Shown: piece by piece, positions 26,429 through 38,694 of the stretch
Position numbering within the stretch: the stretch's first letter is position 1
Layout of the letters: each line of letters begins with the position of its first letter
Assembly (NCBI GenBank): GCA_032718475.1
Contig: JAUCBJ010006712.1
Span: 1-54,732 of the forward strand
Direction of reading: 5' to 3'
DNA length: 54,732 nt
Source of the DNA: Nemertoderma westbladi
Taxonomy: Eukaryota; Xenacoelomorpha; Nemertodermatida; Nemertodermatidae
Notes under the pieces: model-generated
The model's database searches: none
The model's input: the letters and a program-made list of their open reading frames with translations, nothing else
Told to the model about the DNA's origin: nothing
Translations under genes and position numbers: made by a program

Positions 26429-28739
26429 TGGGTCACGTGTTGTACCAGCTGGGATGCGTTAATAAGAAGACAATGCATAAGTACGAGACAGGTAGGTGGT
26501 GTGTTCGGTTAATGGGTCACGTGTTGTACCAGCTGGGATGCGTTAATAAGAAGACAATGCATAAGTACGAGACAGGTAGGTGGTGTGTTCGGTTAATGGG
26601 TCACGTGTTGTACCAGCTTGGATGCGTTAAATAGAAGACAATGCATAAGTACGAGACAGGTAGGTGGTGTGTTCGGTTAATGGGTCACGTGTTGTACCAG
26701 CTGGGATGCGTTCATAAGAAGACAATGCATAAGTACGAGACAGGTAGGTGGTGTGTTCAGTTAATGGGTCACGTGTTGTACCAGCTGGGATGCGTTAATA
26801 AGAAGACAATGCATAAGTACGAGACAGGTAGGTGGTGTGTTCGGTTAATGGGTCACGTGTTGTACCAGCTGGGATGCGTTAATAAGAAGACAATGCATAA
26901 GTACGAGACAGGTAGGTGGTGTGTTTGGTTAATGGGTCACGTGTTGTACCAGCTGGGATGCGTTAATAAGAAGACAATGCATAAGTACGAGACAGGTAGG
27001 TGGTGTGTTCGGTTAATGGGTCACGTGTTGTACCAGCTGGGATGCGTTCATAAGAAGACAATGCATAAGTACGAGACAGGTAGGCGGTGTGTTCGGTTAA
27101 TGGGTCACGTGTTGTACCAGCTGGGATGCGTTAATATGAAGACAATGCATAAGTACGAGACAGGTAGGTGGTGTGTTCGGTTAATGGGTCACGTGTTGTA
27201 CCAGCTGGGATGCGTTAATAAGAAGACAATGCATAAGTACGAGACAGGTAGGTGGTGTGTTCGGTTAATGGGTCACGTGTTGTACCAGCTGGGATGCGTT
27301 AATAAGAAGACAATGCATAAGTACGAGACAGGTAGGTGGTGTGTTCAGTTAATGGGTCACGTGTTGTACCAGCTGGGATGCGTTCATAAGAAGACAATGC
27401 ATAAGTACGAGACAGGTAGGCGGTGTGTTCGGTTAATGGGTCACGTGTTGTACCAGCTGGGATGCGTTAATATGAAGACAATGCATAAGTACGAGACAGG
27501 TAGGTGGTGTGTTCGGTTAATGGGTCACGTGTTGTACCAGCTGGGATGCGTTCATAAGAAGACAATGCATAAGTACGAGACAGGTAGGCGGTGTGTTCGG
27601 TTAATGGGTCACGTGTTGTACCAGCTGGGATGCGTTAATATGAAGACAATGCATAAGTACGAGACAGGTAGGTGGTGTGTTCGGTTAATGGGTCACGTGT
27701 TGTACCAGCTGGGATGCGTTAATAAGAAGACAATGCATAAGTACGAGACAGGTAGGTGGTGTGTTCAGTTAATGGGTCACGTGTTGTACCAGCTGGGATG
27801 CGTTAATAAGAAGACAATGCATAAGTACGAGACAGGTAGGCGGTGTGTTCGGTTAATGGGTCACGTGTTGTACCAGCTGGGATGCGTTAATAAGAAGACA
27901 ATGCATAAGTACGAGACAGGTAGGTGGTGTGTTCGGTTAATGGGTCACGTGTTGTACCAGCTGGGATGCGTTAATAAGAAGACAATGCATAAGTACGAGA
28001 CAGGTAGGCGGTGTGTTCGGTTAATGGGTCACGTGTTGTACCAGCTGGGATGCGTTAATAAGAAGACAATGCATAAGTACGAGACAGGTAGGTGGTGTGT
28101 TCGGTTAATGGGTCACGTGTTGTACCAGCTGGGATGCGTTAATAAGAAGACAATGCATAAGTACGAGACAGGTAGGTGGTGTGTTCGGTTAATGGGTCAC
28201 GTGTTGTACCAGCTGGGATGCGTTAATAAGAAGACAATGCATAAGTACGAGACGGGTAGGTGGTGTGTTCGGTTAATGGGTCACGTGTTGTACCAGCTGG
28301 GATGCGTTAATAAGAAGACAATGCATAAGTACGAGACGGGTAGGTGGTGTGTTCGGTTAATGGGTCACGTGTTGTACCAGCTGGGATGCGTTCATAAGAA
28401 GACAATGCATAAGTACGAGACAGGTAGGCGGTGTGTTCGGTTAATGGGTCACGTGTTGTACCAGCTGGGATGCGTTAATAAGAAGACAATGCATAAGTAC
28501 GAGACAGGTAGGTGGTGTGTTCAGTTAATGGGTCACGTGTTGTACCAGCTGGGATGCGTTAATAAGAAGACAATGCATAAGTACGAGACAGGTAGGCGGT
28601 GTGTTCGGTTAATGGGTCACGTGTTGTACCAGCTGGGATGCGTTAATAAGAAGACAATGCATAAGTACGAGACAGGTAGGTGGTGTGTTCGGTTAATGGG
28701 TCACGTGTTGTACCAGCTGGGATGCGTTAATAAGAAGAC

Positions 28740-29600
28740 AATGCATAAGTACGAGACAGGTAGGTGGTGTGTTCAGTTAATGGGTCACGTGTTGTACCAG
28801 CTGGGATGCGTTAATAAGAAGAGAATGCATAAGTACGAGACAGGTAGGTGGTGTGTTCGGTTAATGGGTCACGTGTTGTACCAGCTGGGATGCGTTAATA
28901 TGAAGACAATGCATAAGTACGAGACAGGTAGGTGGTGTGTTCGGTTAATGGGTCAGGTGTTGTACCAGCTGGGATGCGTTCATAAGAAGACAATGCATAA
29001 GTACGAGACAGGTAGGCGGTGTGTTCGGTTAATGGGTCACGTGTTGTACCAGCTGGGATGCGTTAATAAGAAGACAATGCATAAGTACGAGACAGGTAGG
29101 TGGTGTGTTCAGTTAATGGGTCACGTGTTGTACCAGCTGGGATGCGTTAATAAGAAGACAATGCATAAGTACGAGACAGGTAGGCGGTGTGTTCGGTTAA
29201 TGGGTCACGTGTTGTACCAGCTGGGATGCGTTAATAAGAAGACAATGCATAAGTACGAGACAGGTAGGTGGTGTGTTCGGTTAATGGGTCACGTGTTGTA
29301 CCAGCTGGGATGCGTTAATAAGAAGACAATGCATAAGTACGAGACAGGTAGGTGGTGTGTTCAGTTAATGGGTCACGTGTTGTACCAGCTGGGATGCGTT
29401 AATAAGAAGAGAATGCATAAGTACGAGACAGGTAGGTGGTGTGTTCGGTTAATGGGTCACGTGTTGTACCAGCTGGGATGCGTTAATATGAAGACAATGC
29501 ATAAGTACGAGACAGGTAGGTGGTGTGTTCGGTTAATGGGTCAGGTGTTGTACCAGCTGGGATGCGTTCATAAGAAGACAATGCATAAGTACGAGACAGG
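28740..29600 (+). repeat. Higher-order repeat: 7-unit block (588 bp)
   Basis: The rare AAGAGAATGCAT unit occurs with its marker at 28823 and 29411, exactly 588 bp (7 x 84) apart. In both places a TTCAG unit precedes it, and an AATATG unit and a CAGGTG unit follow. This shows local amplification of multi-unit blocks. Confidence 0.8.
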
Positions 29601-32600
29601 TAGGTGGTGTGTTCGGTTAATGGGTCACGTGTTGTACCAGCTGGGATGCGTTAATAAGAAGACAATGCATAAGTACGAGACAGGTAGGTGGTGTGTTCGG
29701 TTAATGGGTCACGTGTTGTACCAGCTGGGATGCGTTAATAAGAAGACAATGCATAAGTACGAGACAGGTAGGTGGTGTGTTCAGTTAATGGGTCACGTGT
29801 TGTACCAGCTGGGAGGCGTTCATAATAAGACAATGCATAAGTACGAGACAGGTAGGTGGTGTGTTCGGTTAATGGGTCACGTGTTGTACCAGCTGGGATG
29901 CGTTCATAAGAAGACAATGCATAAGTACGAGACAGGTAGGTGGTGTGTTCGGTTAATGCGTCACGTGTTGTACCAGCTGGGATGCGTTCATAAGAAGACA
30001 ATGCATAAGTACGAGACAGGTAGGTGGTGTGTTCAGTTAATGGGTCACGTGTTGTACCAGCTGGGATGCGTTAATATGAAGACAATGCATAAGTACGAGA
30101 CAGGTAGGTGGTGTGTTCGGTTAATGGGTCAGGTGTTGTACCAGCTGGGATGCGTTCATAAGAAGACAATGCATAAGTACGAGACAGGTAGGTGGTGTGT
30201 TCGGTTAATGGGTCACGTGTTGTACCAGCTGGGATGCGTTAATAAGAAGACAATGCATAAGTACGAGACAGGTAGGTGGTGTGTTCGGTTAATGGGTCAC
30301 GTGTTGTACCAGCTGGGATGCGTTAATAAGAAGACAATGCATAAGTACGAGACAGGTAGGTGGTGTGTTCGGTTAATGGGTCACGTGTTGTACCAGCTGG
30401 GATGCGTTCATAAGAAGACAATGCATAAGTACGAGACAGGTAGGTGGTGTGTTCGGTTAATGCGTCACGTGTTGTACCAGCTGGGATGCGTTCATAAGAA
30501 GACAATAAATAAGTACGAGACAGGTAGGTGGTGTGTTCGGTTAATGGGTCACGTGCTGTACCAGCTGGGATGCGTTAATAAGAAGACAATGCATAAGTAC
30601 GAGACAGGTAGGTGGTGTGTTCGGTTAATGGGTCACGTGTTGTACCAGCTGGGATGCGTTAATAAGAAGACAATGCATAAGTACGAGACGGGTAGGTGGT
30701 GTGTTCTGTTAATGGGTCACATGTTGTACCAGCTGGGAGGCGTTAATAAGAAGACAATGCATAAGTACGAGACAGGTAGGTGGTGTGTTCGGTTAATGGG
30801 TCACGTGTTGTACCAGCTGGGATGCGTTAATAAGAAGACAATGCATAAGTACGAGACAGGTAGGTGGTGTGTTCGGTTAATGGGTCACATGTTGTACCAG
30901 CTGGGATGCGTTAATAAGAAGACAATGCATAAGTACGAGACAGGTAGGTGGTGTGTTCGGTTAATGGGTCACGTGCTGTACCAGCTGGGATGCGTTAATA
31001 TGACGACAATGCATAAGTACGAGACAGGTAGGTGGTGTGTTCGGTTAATGGGTCACGTGTTGTACCAGCTGGGATGCGTTAATAAGAAGACAATGCATAA
31101 GTACGAGACAGGTAGGTGGTGTGTTCGGTTAATGGGTCACGTGTTGTACCAGCTGGGATGCGTTAATAAGAAGACAATGCATAAGTACGAGACAGGTAGG
31201 TGGTGTGTTCGGTTAATGGGTCACGTGTTGTACCAGCTGGGATGCGTTAATAAGAAGACAATGCATAAGTACGAGACAGGTAGGTGGTGTGTTCGGTTAA
31301 TGGGTCACGTGTTGTACCAGCTGGGATGCGTTAATAAGAAGACAATGCATAAGTACGAGACAGGTAGGTGGTGTGTTCGGTTAATGGGTCACGTGTTGTA
31401 CCAGCTGGGATGCGTTCATAAGAAGACAATGCATAAGTACGAGACAGGTAGGTGGTGTGTTCGGTTAATGGGTCACGTGTTGTACCAGCTGGGATGCGTT
31501 AATAAGAAGACAATGCATAAGTACGAGACGGGTAGGTGGTGTGTTCGGTTAATGGGTCACGTGCTGTACCAGCTGGGATGCGTTAATAAGAAGACAATGC
31601 ATAAGTACGAGACAGGTAGGTGGTGTGTTCGGTTAATGGGTCACGTGCTGTACCAGCTGGGATGCGTTAATAAGAAGACAATGCATAAGTACGAGACAGG
31701 TAGGTGGTGTGTTCGGTTAATGGGTCACGTGTTGTACCAGCTGGGATGCGTTAATAAGAAGACAATGCATAAGTACGAGACAGGTAGGTGGTGTGTTCGG
31801 TTAATGGGTCACGTGTTGTACCAGCTGGGATGCGTTAATAAGAAGACAATGCATAAGTACGAGACAGGTAGGTGGTGTGTTCGGTTAATGGGTCACGTGT
31901 TGTACCAGCTGGGATGCGTTAATAAGAAGACAATGCATAAGTACGAGACAGGTAGGTGGTGTGTTCGGTTAATGGGTCACGTGTTGTACCAGCTGGGATG
32001 CGTTAATAAGAAGACAATGCATAAGTACGAGACAGGTAGGTGGTGTGTTCGGTTAATGGGTCACGTGTTGTACCAGCTGGGATGCGTTAATAAGAAGACA
32101 ATGCATAAGTACGAGACAGGTAGGTGGTGTGTTCGGTTAATGGGTCACGTGTTGTACCAGCTGGGATGCGTTCATAAGAAGACAATGAATAAGTACGAGA
32201 CAGGTAGGTGGTGTGTTCGGTTAATGGGTCACGTGTTGTACCAGCTGGGATGCGTTAATAAGAAGACAATGCATAAGTACGAGACAGGTAGGTGGTGTGT
32301 TCGGTTAATGGGTCACGTGTTGTACCAGCTGGGATGCGTTAATAAGAAGACAATGCATAAGTACGAGACAGGTAGGTGGTGTGTTCGGTTAATGGGTCAC
32401 GTGTTGTACCAGCTGGGATGCGTTCATAAGAAGACAATGCATAAGTACGAGACAGGTAGGTGGTGTGTTCGGTTAATGGGTCACGTGTTGTACCAGCTGG
32501 GATGCGTTAATAAGAAGACAATGCATAAGTACGAGACAGGTAGGTGGTGTGTTCGGTTAATGGGTCACGTGTTGTACCAGCTGGGATGCGTTAATAAGAA

Positions 32601-35600
32601 GACAATGCATAAGTACGAGACAGGTAGGTGGTGTGTTCGGTTAATGGGTCACGTGTTGTACCAGCTGGGATGCGTTAATAAGAAGACAATGCATAAGTAC
32701 GAGACAGGTAGGTGGTGTGTTCGGTTAATGGGTCACGTGTTGTACCAGCTGGGATGCGTTCATAAGAAGACAATGCATAAGTACGAGACAGGTAGGTGGT
32801 GTGTTCGGTTAATGGGTCACGTGTTGTACCAGCTGGGATGCGTTAATAAGAAGACAATGCATAAGTACGAGACAGGTAGGTGGTGTGTTCGGTTAATGGG
32901 TCACGTGTTGTACCAGCTGGGATGCGTTAATAAGAAGACAATGCATAAGTACGAGACAGGTAGGTGGTGTGTTCGGTTAATGGGTCACGTGTTGTACCAG
33001 CTGGGATGCGTTAATAAGAAGACAATGCATAAGTACGAGACAGGTAGGTGGTGTGTTCGGTTAATGGGTCACGTGTTGTACCAGCTGGGATGCGTTAATA
33101 AGAAGACAATGCATAAGTACGAGACAGGTAGGTGGTGTGTTCGGTTAATGGGTCACGTGTTGTACCAGCTGGGATGCGTTAATAAGAAGACAATGCATAA
33201 GTACGAGACAGGTAGGTGGTGTGTTCAGTTAATGGGTCACGTGTTGTACCAGCTGGGATGCGTTCATAAGAAGACAATGCATAAGTACGAGACAGGTAGG
33301 TGGTGTGTTCGGTTAATGGGTCACGTGTTGTACCAGCTGGGATGCGTTCATAAGAAGACAATGCATAAGTACGAGACAGGTAGGTGGTGTGTTCGGTTAA
33401 TGGGTCACGTGTTGTACCAGCTGGGATGCGTTCATAAGAAGACAATGCATAAGTACGAGACAGGTAGGTGGTGTGTTCGGTTAATGGGTCACGTGTTGTA
33501 CCAGCTGGGATGCGTTCATAAGAAGACAATGCATAAGTACGAGACAGGTAGGTGGTGTGTTCGGTTAATGGGTCACGTGTTGTACCAGCTGGGATGCGTT
33601 CATAAGAAGACAATGCATAAGTACGAGACAGGTAGGTGGTGTGTTCGGTTAATGGGTCACGTGTTGTACCAGCTGGGATGCGTTCATAAGAAGACAATGC
33701 ATAAGTACGAGACAGGTAGGTGGTGTGTTCGGTTAATGGGTCACGTGTTGTACCAGCTGGGATGCGTTCATAAGAAGACAATGCATAAGTACGAGACAGG
33801 TAGGTGGTGTGTTCGGTTAATGGGTCACGTGTTGTACCAGCTGGGATGCGTTCATAAGAAGACAATGCATAAGTACGAGACAGGTAGGTGGTGTGTTCGG
33901 TTAATGGGTCACGTGTTGTACCAGCTGGGATGCGTTAATAAGAAGACAATGCATAAGTACGAGACAGGTAGGTGGTGTGTTCGGTTAATGGGTCACGTGT
34001 TGTACCAGCTGGGATGCGTTAATAAGAAGACAATGCATAAGTACGAGACAGGTAGGTGGTGTGTTCGGTTAATGGGTCACGTGTTGTACCAGCTGGGATG
34101 CGTTAATAAGAAGACAATGCATAAGTACGAGACAGGTAGGTGGTGTGTTCGGTTAATGGGTCACGTGTTGTACCAGCTGGGATGCGTTCATAAGAAGACA
34201 ATGCATAAGTACGAGACAGGTAGGTGGTGTGTTCGGTTAATGGGTCACGTGTTGTACCAGCTGGGATGCGTTCATAAGAAGACAATGCATAAGTACGAGA
34301 CAGGTAGGTGGTGTGTTCGGTTAATGGGTCACGTGTTGTACCAGCTGGGATGCGTTAATAAGAAGACAATGCATAAGTACGAGACAGGTAGGTGGTGTGT
34401 TCGGTTAATGGGTCACGTGTTGTACCAGCTGGGATGCGTTCATAAGAAGACAATGCATAAGTACGAGACAGGTAGGTGGTGTGTTCGGTTAATGGGTCAC
34501 GTGTTGTACCAGCTGGGATGCGTTCATAAGAAGACAATGCATAAGTACGAGACAGGTAGGTGGTGTGTTCGGTTAATGGGTCACGTGTTGTACCAGCTGG
34601 GATGCGTTAATATGAAGACAATGCATAAGTACGAGACAGGTAGGTGGTGTGTTCGGTTAATGGGTCACGTGTTGTACCAGCTGGGATGCGTTCATAAGAA
34701 GACAATGCATAAGTACGAGACAGGTAGGTGGTGTGTTCGGTTAATGGGTCACGTGTTGTACCAGCTGGGATGCGTTCATAAGAAGACAATGCATAAGTAC
34801 GAGACAGGTAGGTGGTGTGTTCGGTTAATGGGTCACGTGTTGTACCAGCTGGGATGCGTTCATAAGAAGACAATGCATAAGTACGAGACAGGTAGGTGGT
34901 GTGTTCGGTTAATGGGTCACGTGTTGTACCAGCTGGGATGCGTTCATAAGAAGACAATGCATAAGTACGAGACAGGTAGGTGGTGTGTTCGGTTAATGGA
35001 TCACGTGTTGTACCAGCTGGGATGCGAATAAGAAGACAATGCATAAGTACGAGACAGGTAGGTGGTGTGTTCGGTTAATGGGTCACGTGTTGTACCAGCT
35101 GGGATGCGTTCATAAGAAGACAATGCATAAGTACGAGACTGGTAGGTGGTGTGTTCGGTTAATGGATCACGTGTTGTACCAGCTGGGATGCGTTCATAAG
35201 AAGACAATGCATAAGTACGAGACTGGTAGGTGGTGTGTTCGGTTAATGGATCACGTGTTGTACCAGCTGGGATGCGTTCATAAGAAGACAATGCATAAGT
35301 ACGAGACTGGTAGGTGGTGTGTTCGGTTAATGGGTCACGTGTTGTACCAGCTGGGATGCGTTCATAAGAAGACAATGCATAAGTACGAGACTGGTAGGTG
35401 GTGTGTTCGGTTAATGGGTCACGTGTTGTACCAGCTGGGATGCGTTCATAAGAAGACAATGCATAAGTACGAGACTGGTAGGTGGTGTGTTCGGTTAATG
35501 GGTCACGTGTTGTACCAGCTGGGATGCGTTCATAAGAAGACAATGCATAAGTACAAGTACAAGACAGGTAGGTGGTGTGTTCGGTTAATGGGTCACGTGT

Positions 35601-38180
35601 TGTACCAGCTGGGATGCGTTAATAAGAAGACAATGCATAAGTACGAGACTGGTAGGTGGTGTGTTCGGTTAATGGATCACGTGTTGTACCAGCTGGGATG
35701 CGTTCATAAGAAGACAATAAATAAGTACGAGACAGGTAGGTGGTGTGTTCGGTTAATGGGTCACGTGTTGTACCAGCTGGGATGCGTTAATAAGAAGACA
35801 ATGCATAAGTACGAGACAGGTAGGTGGTGTGTTCGGTTAATGGGTCACGTGTTGTACCAGCTGGGATGCGTTCATAAGAAGACAATAAATAAGTACGAGA
35901 CAGGTAGGTGGTGTGTTCGGTTAATGGGTCACGTGCTGTACCAGCTGGGATGCGTTAATAAGAAGACAATGCATAAGTACGAGACAGGTAGGTGGTGTGT
36001 TCGGTTAATGGGTCACGTGTTGTACCAGCTGGGATGCGTTAATAAGAAGACAATGCATAAGTACGAGACAGGTAGGTGGTGTGTTCGGTTAATGGGTCAC
36101 GTGTTGTACCAGCTGGGATGCGTTCATAAGAAGACAATAAATAAGTACGAGACAGGTAGGTGGTGTGTTCGGTTAATGGGTCACGTGTTGTACCAGCTGG
36201 GATGCGTTCATAAGAAGACAATGCATAAGTACGAGACTGGTAGGTGGTGTGTTCGGTTAATGGATCACGTGTTGTACCAGCTGGGATGCGTTCATAAGAA
36301 GACAATGCATAAGTACGAGACTGGTAGGTGGTGTGTTCGGTTAATGGATCACGTGTTGTACCAGCTGGGATGCGTTCATAAGAAGACAATGCATAAGTAC
36401 AAGTACAAGACAGGTAGGTGGTGTGTTCGGTTAATGGGTCACGTGTTGTACCAGCTGGGATGCGTTAATAAGAAGACAATGCATAAGTACGAGACAGGTA
36501 GGTGGTGTGTTCGGTTAATGGGTCACGTGTTGTACCAGCTGGGATGCGTTAATAAGAAGACAATGCATAAGTACGAGACAGGTAGGTGGTGTGTTCAGTT
36601 AATGGGTCACGTGTTGTACCAGCTGGGATGCGATAATAAGAAGACAATGCATAAGTACGAGACAGGTAGGTGGTGTGTTCGGTTAATGGGTCACGTGTTG
36701 TACCAGCTGGGATGCGTTAATAAGAAGACAATGCATAAGTACGAGACAGGTAGGTGGTGTGTTCGGTTAATGGGTCACGTGTTGTACCAGCTGGGATGCG
36801 TTCATAAGAAGACAATGCATAAGTACAAGTACAAGACAGGTAGGTGGTGTGTTCGGTTAATGGGTCACGTGTTGTACCAGCTGGGATGCGTTAATAAGAA
36901 GACAATGCATAAGTACGAGACAGGTAGGTGGTGTGTTCGGTTAATGGGTCACGTGTTGTACCAGCTGGGATGCGTTAATAAGAAGACAATGCATAAGTAC
37001 GAGACAGGTAGGTGGTGTGTTCGGTTAATGGGTCACGTGTTGTACCAGCTGGGATGCGTTAATATGAAGACAATGCATAAGTACGAGACAGGTAGGTGGT
37101 GTGTTCGGTTAATGGGTCACGTGTTGTACCAGCTGGGATGCGTTCATAAGAAGACAATAAATAAGTACGAGACAGGTAGGTGGTGTGTTCGGTTAATGGG
37201 TCACGTGCTGTACCAGCTGGGATGCGTTCATAAGAAGACAATGCATAAGTACGAGACAGGTAGGTGGTGTGTTCGGTTAATGGGTCACGTGTTGTACCAG
37301 CTGGGATGCGTTAATAAGAAGACAATGCATAAGTACGAGACAGGTAGGTGGTGTGTTCGGTTAATGGGTCACGTGTTGTACCAGCTGGGATGCGTTAATA
37401 TGAAGACAATAAATAAGTACGAGACAGGTAGGTGGTGTGTTCGGTTAATGGGTCACGTGTTGTACCAGCTGGGATGCGTTCATAAGAAGACAATGCATAA
37501 GTACGAGACAGGTAGGTGGTGTGTTCGGTTAATGGGTCACGTGTTGTACCAGCTGGGATGCGTTCATAAGAAGACAATGCATAAGTACGAGACAGGTAGG
37601 TGGTGTGTTCGGTTAATGGTTCACGTGTTGTACCAGCTGGGATGCGTTAATAAGAAGACAATGCATAAGTACGAGACAGGTAGGTGGTGTGTTCGGTTAA
37701 TGGGTCACGTGTTGTACCAGCTGGGATGCGTTAATAAGAAGACAATAATTAAGTACGAGACAGGTAGGTGGTGTGTTCGGTTAATGGGTCACGTGTTGTA
37801 CCAGCTGGGATGCGTTAATATGAAGACAATGCATAAGTACGAGACAGGTAGGTGGTGTGTTCGGTTAATGGGTCACGTGTTGTACCAGCTGGGATGCGTT
37901 AATAAGAAGACAATGCATAAGTACGAGACAGGTAGGTGGTGTGTTCGGTTAATGGGTCACGTGTTGTACCAGCTGGGATGCGTTAATATGAAGACAATGC
38001 ATAAGTACGAGACAGGTAGGTGGTGTGTTCGGTTAATGGGTCACGTGTTGTACCAGCTGGGATGCGTTAATATGAAGACAATGCATAAGTACGAGACAGG
38101 TAGGTGGTGTGTTCGGTTAATGGGTCACGTGTTGTACCAGCTGGGATGCGTTAATAAGAAGACAATGCATAAGTACGAGA

Positions 38181-38694
38181 AAGGAACAAGGGTGCCCAGC
38201 CCATATTTAAAGGATATGAAAGTACTTACTTTTAACTATGAGTTATATTAAAGTTTTAATGCAGATGGCCCATGTGAAGTTTACCACACTACCTGCTGTT
38301 ATATTTCGCTTTGTAGTTTACCCCAATGTGAAGAATGCAATTTTTTCAAATACCCAGGTTTCAGAAGGGCTGAATCTAACCAAAGCAATAAACCAATTTG
38401 CATCTGTACTGTACAGGTTACAATGGAGAAATCAGCATCAGCGCTATAAAGCACCCTTTATAATAATAAAAAAATTTGAAAAATACCGATTCTTCATATA
38501 AAATTCCAATTAAAATTTGACAGAAAAATTAAAACCTAGTATTCTTCACATTGGCGATACACATCAACACATCATATTGTACCGACCAGCTAAAATGACA
38601 GTAAAAATTATTAAATTGAAGTTGCATTGAATTATTTGAATAATATTTACACTGTATAGGGAAAATGTACATAATTGTAATTTGTTTCTCGCAG
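38181..38694 (+). other. Unique 3' tail of the HBS1L intron, ending in the acceptor
   Basis: About 500 bp of AT-rich unique sequence separates the array from exon 2. No gene is visible. It ends in TTTGTTTCTCGCAG, a polypyrimidine-like tract with the AG at 38693-38694. The total intron is 3728-38694 (34967 bp) if the first donor is used. Confidence 0.8.

Larger units (their letters stand above)
24062..38180 (+). repeat. 84-bp tandem array, right part (about 168 units)
   Basis: This is the same 84-bp HBS1L-boundary unit as 3661-20438, resuming in phase after the transposon. It includes long nearly invariant runs (for example 31070-35000). It also has short-range higher-order repeats and 90-bp units with an extra TACAAG near 35555, 36400 and 36830. 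A cluster of GACTGG and GGATCAC variants lies at about 35130-36350. One premature stop (AATAG) lies near 26632, and a 3-bp loss (GCGAATAAG) near 35027. The last unit ends at 38180 with GAGA, after which AAGGAACAAG replaces CAGGTAGGTG, so the terminal donor is lost. The ORF 26641-35031 is a consequence of the repeat, not a gene. Confidence 0.98.

Noticed and set aside
33179-33865. Antisense open frames in the array with period SSYERIPAGTTRDPLTEH
   Set aside because: These also follow from the repeat period. There is no start context, homology or independent evidence.
26641-35031. 2796-codon open frame (and similar frames at 4729-7326, 7496-11566, 11541-14768, 14779-17046, 17018-20467, 24076-26634, 35039-38251)
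   Set aside because: These are products of an 84-bp tandem repeat whose period is a multiple of three. Variants are mostly non-synonymous, and only the first unit is known coding sequence.
3661-38180. CRISPR-like array
   Set aside because: The units are contiguous with no unique spacers, and the context is a spliced animal gene.
38682-38694. Start of a separate short GTPase gene at ATG 38682
   Set aside because: Splicing from 3727 to 38695 restores the family's conserved junction. The four residues before it are intronic and lack similarity, and a protein starting here would lack the P-loop.
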